Assembly: GCF_010882175.1 (NCBI RefSeq)
Contig: NZ_WKLH01000001.1
Coordinates: 947,464-1,011,463, forward strand
Direction: 5' to 3'
Length of the DNA stretch: 64,000 bases
Origin: Mangrovibacterium lignilyticum
GTDB lineage: Bacteria; Bacteroidota; Bacteroidia; Bacteroidales; Prolixibacteraceae
In this document: in pieces, positions 62,751-64,000 of the stretch
Position numbering within the stretch: position 1 is the stretch's first letter
Layout of the letters: every line of letters starts with the position of its first letter
Program-made: the position numbers and the translations under genes
The notes under the pieces: model-generated
Told to the model about the DNA's origin: nothing
The model's database searches: none
Seen by the model: the letters and a program-made list of their open reading frames with translations, nothing else

Positions 62751-63323
62751 ATGTACCGGAAAATTCAACGCGTGCAAAAACTCCTGAAGAATGCAGCTTT
62801 GCACACCGAAAAGTTTAGCGCCCAAAGTGGTATCTCCTGTGGATCCAAGTGTCATCTTTGTTGCCTGAAAAAAGACATCAGTGCCAGTCCTTTGGAATTC
62901 TTCCCCCTCGCCTACCAACTTCTCAAGGAAGGACGGGCCGACGAATTTTACGACCGATTAGACCAGATTCAGGGGAATGATCTTTGCATTTTATTCTCAG
63001 CTTTGGGAAACACCCCCGGTGGATGCACCGCTTACGCTTACCGCGGGTTGATTTGCCGCCTGTTTGGCTTCTCGACCAATCGCGACAAACTAAGTCAAAA
63101 CCGCATGATAACGTGCAAAACCATCAAAGAAAGCCCGCCTTACATTCAGCTTACGAGCAAACAGTTGACCAAAGCACCGGTTATGAGCGAATACTACATG
63201 CAGCTTGCAGCCATTGACTTTTCACTGGCAAATCAGCAACTGCAGATTAACCACGCGATTAAACGGGCATTGGAACTGGTGATGACTTACTACATGTATC
63301 GCGGACGAGGCAAGCGGGCTTAA
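62751..63323 (+). CDS. YkgJ family cysteine cluster protein, second copy
   Basis: A 190-residue cytoplasmic protein with a YkgJ-like cysteine cluster: GISCGSKCHLCCLKKD near residue 28, DLCILFS, GGCTAYAYRGLICRLFGFS and TCKTI. Compared with the copy at 48297 the spacing and flanks differ, so they belong to separate subgroups. The function is unknown. It follows the MBOAT gene after 147 bp and converges with the fucosidase. Confidence 0.8.
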   Translation: MYRKIQRVQKLLKNAALHTEKFSAQSGISCGSKCHLCCLKKDISASPLEFFPLAYQLLKEGRADEFYDRLDQIQGNDLCILFSALGNTPGGCTAYAYRGLICRLFGFSTNRDKLSQNRMITCKTIKESPPYIQLTSKQLTKAPVMSEYYMQLAAIDFSLANQQLQINHAIKRALELVMTYYMYRGRGKRA

Positions 63324-63395
63324 AAACAGAAACCGGCGAATTCAACCTTCTTCAAACAAAGCGGAACCAATGTTCCCGCACTATTTTATTAAAGA

Positions 63396-63448
63396 GCAAT
63401 GCAAGCAAAGGCGATAGGAAACCTCACCCCGCCTTAACTTGCATCGTA
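63396..63448. terminator. Hairpin between converging genes
   Basis: An interrupted inverted repeat pairs ATGCAAG...AAGGCG with CGCCTT...CTTGCAT around a 16-nt loop. There is no T-run on either side, so it is only a possible bidirectional terminator. Confidence 0.35.
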
Positions 63449-63456
63449 TTGATTCG

Positions 63457-64000
63457 CTATATAAACTCAACTTTGAGAACAGTCGCAATTTCATTCATTG
63501 CTTCTGCACCGGGTGTTGTCACCTTTAGTTTATTCTCGTTGGCAGACCATTTCAGATCAACGCCACTTCCAACAACACGGACACCTTTGATGTCCTGCCC
63601 CGGGTTGGTTTCAAAAACGTGTTCCAACTCGATTTCCTTATTCGCCTCGGGGAAGCCCAGCAAATAAACATACAAGGTTTTTCCATCTTTCGATTTGCTG
63701 AACCGAATATCATCCTTCGTGTATTTCATAGTCGCTGATTGACCGCCAAAATGCCCTTTCTCGAATGCGGCAGCCCCATAACCATACACTGAATGCACGC
63801 GTGTATTGTACACTGCTTCTTCATGCTGTTTAATCCAGTCTCCAATCGTCATCAGCACCTCTTGCTGCTCCTGCGGAATAATCCCGTTGGCCATCGGTGA
63901 TACATTCAACAAAACCACTCCCTTTTTACTCCATACATCGATCATATTACGGATGATAAGATCAGCCTTTTTGTATTTCAATCCGTTGGTGTAACACCAG
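63457..64000 (-). CDS. Alpha-L-fucosidase (GH29), C-terminal part, runs off the window
   Basis: The last 181 codons of a glycoside hydrolase family 29 protein; the frame continues past 64000 without a stop. The conserved end of the catalytic barrel is visible (ADLIIRNMIDVWSKKGVVLLNVSPMANG, then IPQEQQEVLMTIGDWI), followed by a C-terminal beta domain. GH29 enzymes remove fucose from marine and host glycans, suggesting more polysaccharide-use genes to the right. The nucleophile region lies outside the window. Confidence 0.85.
   Translation of the reverse strand, partial: WCYTNGLKYKKADLIIRNMIDVWSKKGVVLLNVSPMANGIIPQEQQEVLMTIGDWIKQHEEAVYNTRVHSVYGYGAAAFEKGHFGGQSATMKYTKDDIRFSKSKDGKTLYVYLLGFPEANKEIELEHVFETNPGQDIKGVRVVGSGVDLKWSANENKLKVTTPGAEAMNEIATVLKVEFI

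Overview
The window reads as chromosomal DNA of a Bacteroidota bacterium, most likely a marine or sediment Bacteroidia lineage close to Marinilabiliales/Prolixibacteraceae. The support is an alternative complex III operon, a PorQ type IX secretion gene, a DUF6261 protein, LytTR response regulators, a carboxypeptidase-like/TonB receptor, a GH29 fucosidase end, -7 boxes of the TAnnTTTG type, and almost no Shine-Dalgarno sites. The genus is an inference. There is no rRNA, CRISPR array, prophage or complete insertion sequence. Two tRNAs (Glu, His) are present.

Layout. 1-2.2 kb: a DUF6261 gene, then about 1.1 kb without genes that holds a six-unit 41-bp tandem array and a long inverted repeat. 2.2-10.1 kb (minus): actABCDEF, a complete alternative complex III (quinol:cytochrome c oxidoreductase), closed by its own terminator with no oxidase genes behind it. 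10.3-22.8 kb: AI-2E transporter, two tandem LytTR response regulators, Lon, a GlmU-like protein, ribosomal protein L31 type B, a tandem pair of GNAT-like proteins, a Bax-inhibitor-1 protein, an AlkD-like protein and a polysaccharide flippase. 22.9-27.1 kb: envelope beta-barrel genes mixed with decay (a broken small ORF, a frameshifted DUF486 gene, and a transposase remnant beside tRNA-Glu).

27.7-38.3 kb is the most distinctive part. On the minus strand lies a PsrABC-like molybdopterin oxidoreductase, then two YeeE/YedE half-transporters, then two membrane-anchored rhodanese-like proteins. Both rhodaneses lack the catalytic cysteine and end in the same cysteine-terminated tail. Divergently transcribed are a Rieske protein and a cytochrome b fused to a cytochrome c domain with about twelve hemes, followed convergently by mobA. 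Together they look like a sulfur-compound respiration island with its own bc-type quinone module and cofactor maturation gene. The substrate and the direction of electron flow cannot be read from sequence.

38.4-43.1 kb: a 32-residue membrane peptide, a cell-wall cluster (two YkuD L,D-transpeptidases, a membrane protein, a coiled-coil lipoprotein) and an ECF sigma factor. 43.2-52.9 kb: tRNA-His, a DUF2807 lipoprotein, an EamA permease, a DUF2946-like small protein with a ZnuD-like TonB receptor (probable zinc uptake), a YkgJ protein, porQ-cmk, ispH and pfkA. 53.0-62.6 kb: priA, parA-parB, a DUF5683 protein, a LysM transglycosylase, and an SGNH plus MBOAT pair typical of surface O-acetylation. 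The window closes with a second YkgJ protein and the C-terminal part of an alpha-L-fucosidase running off the end.
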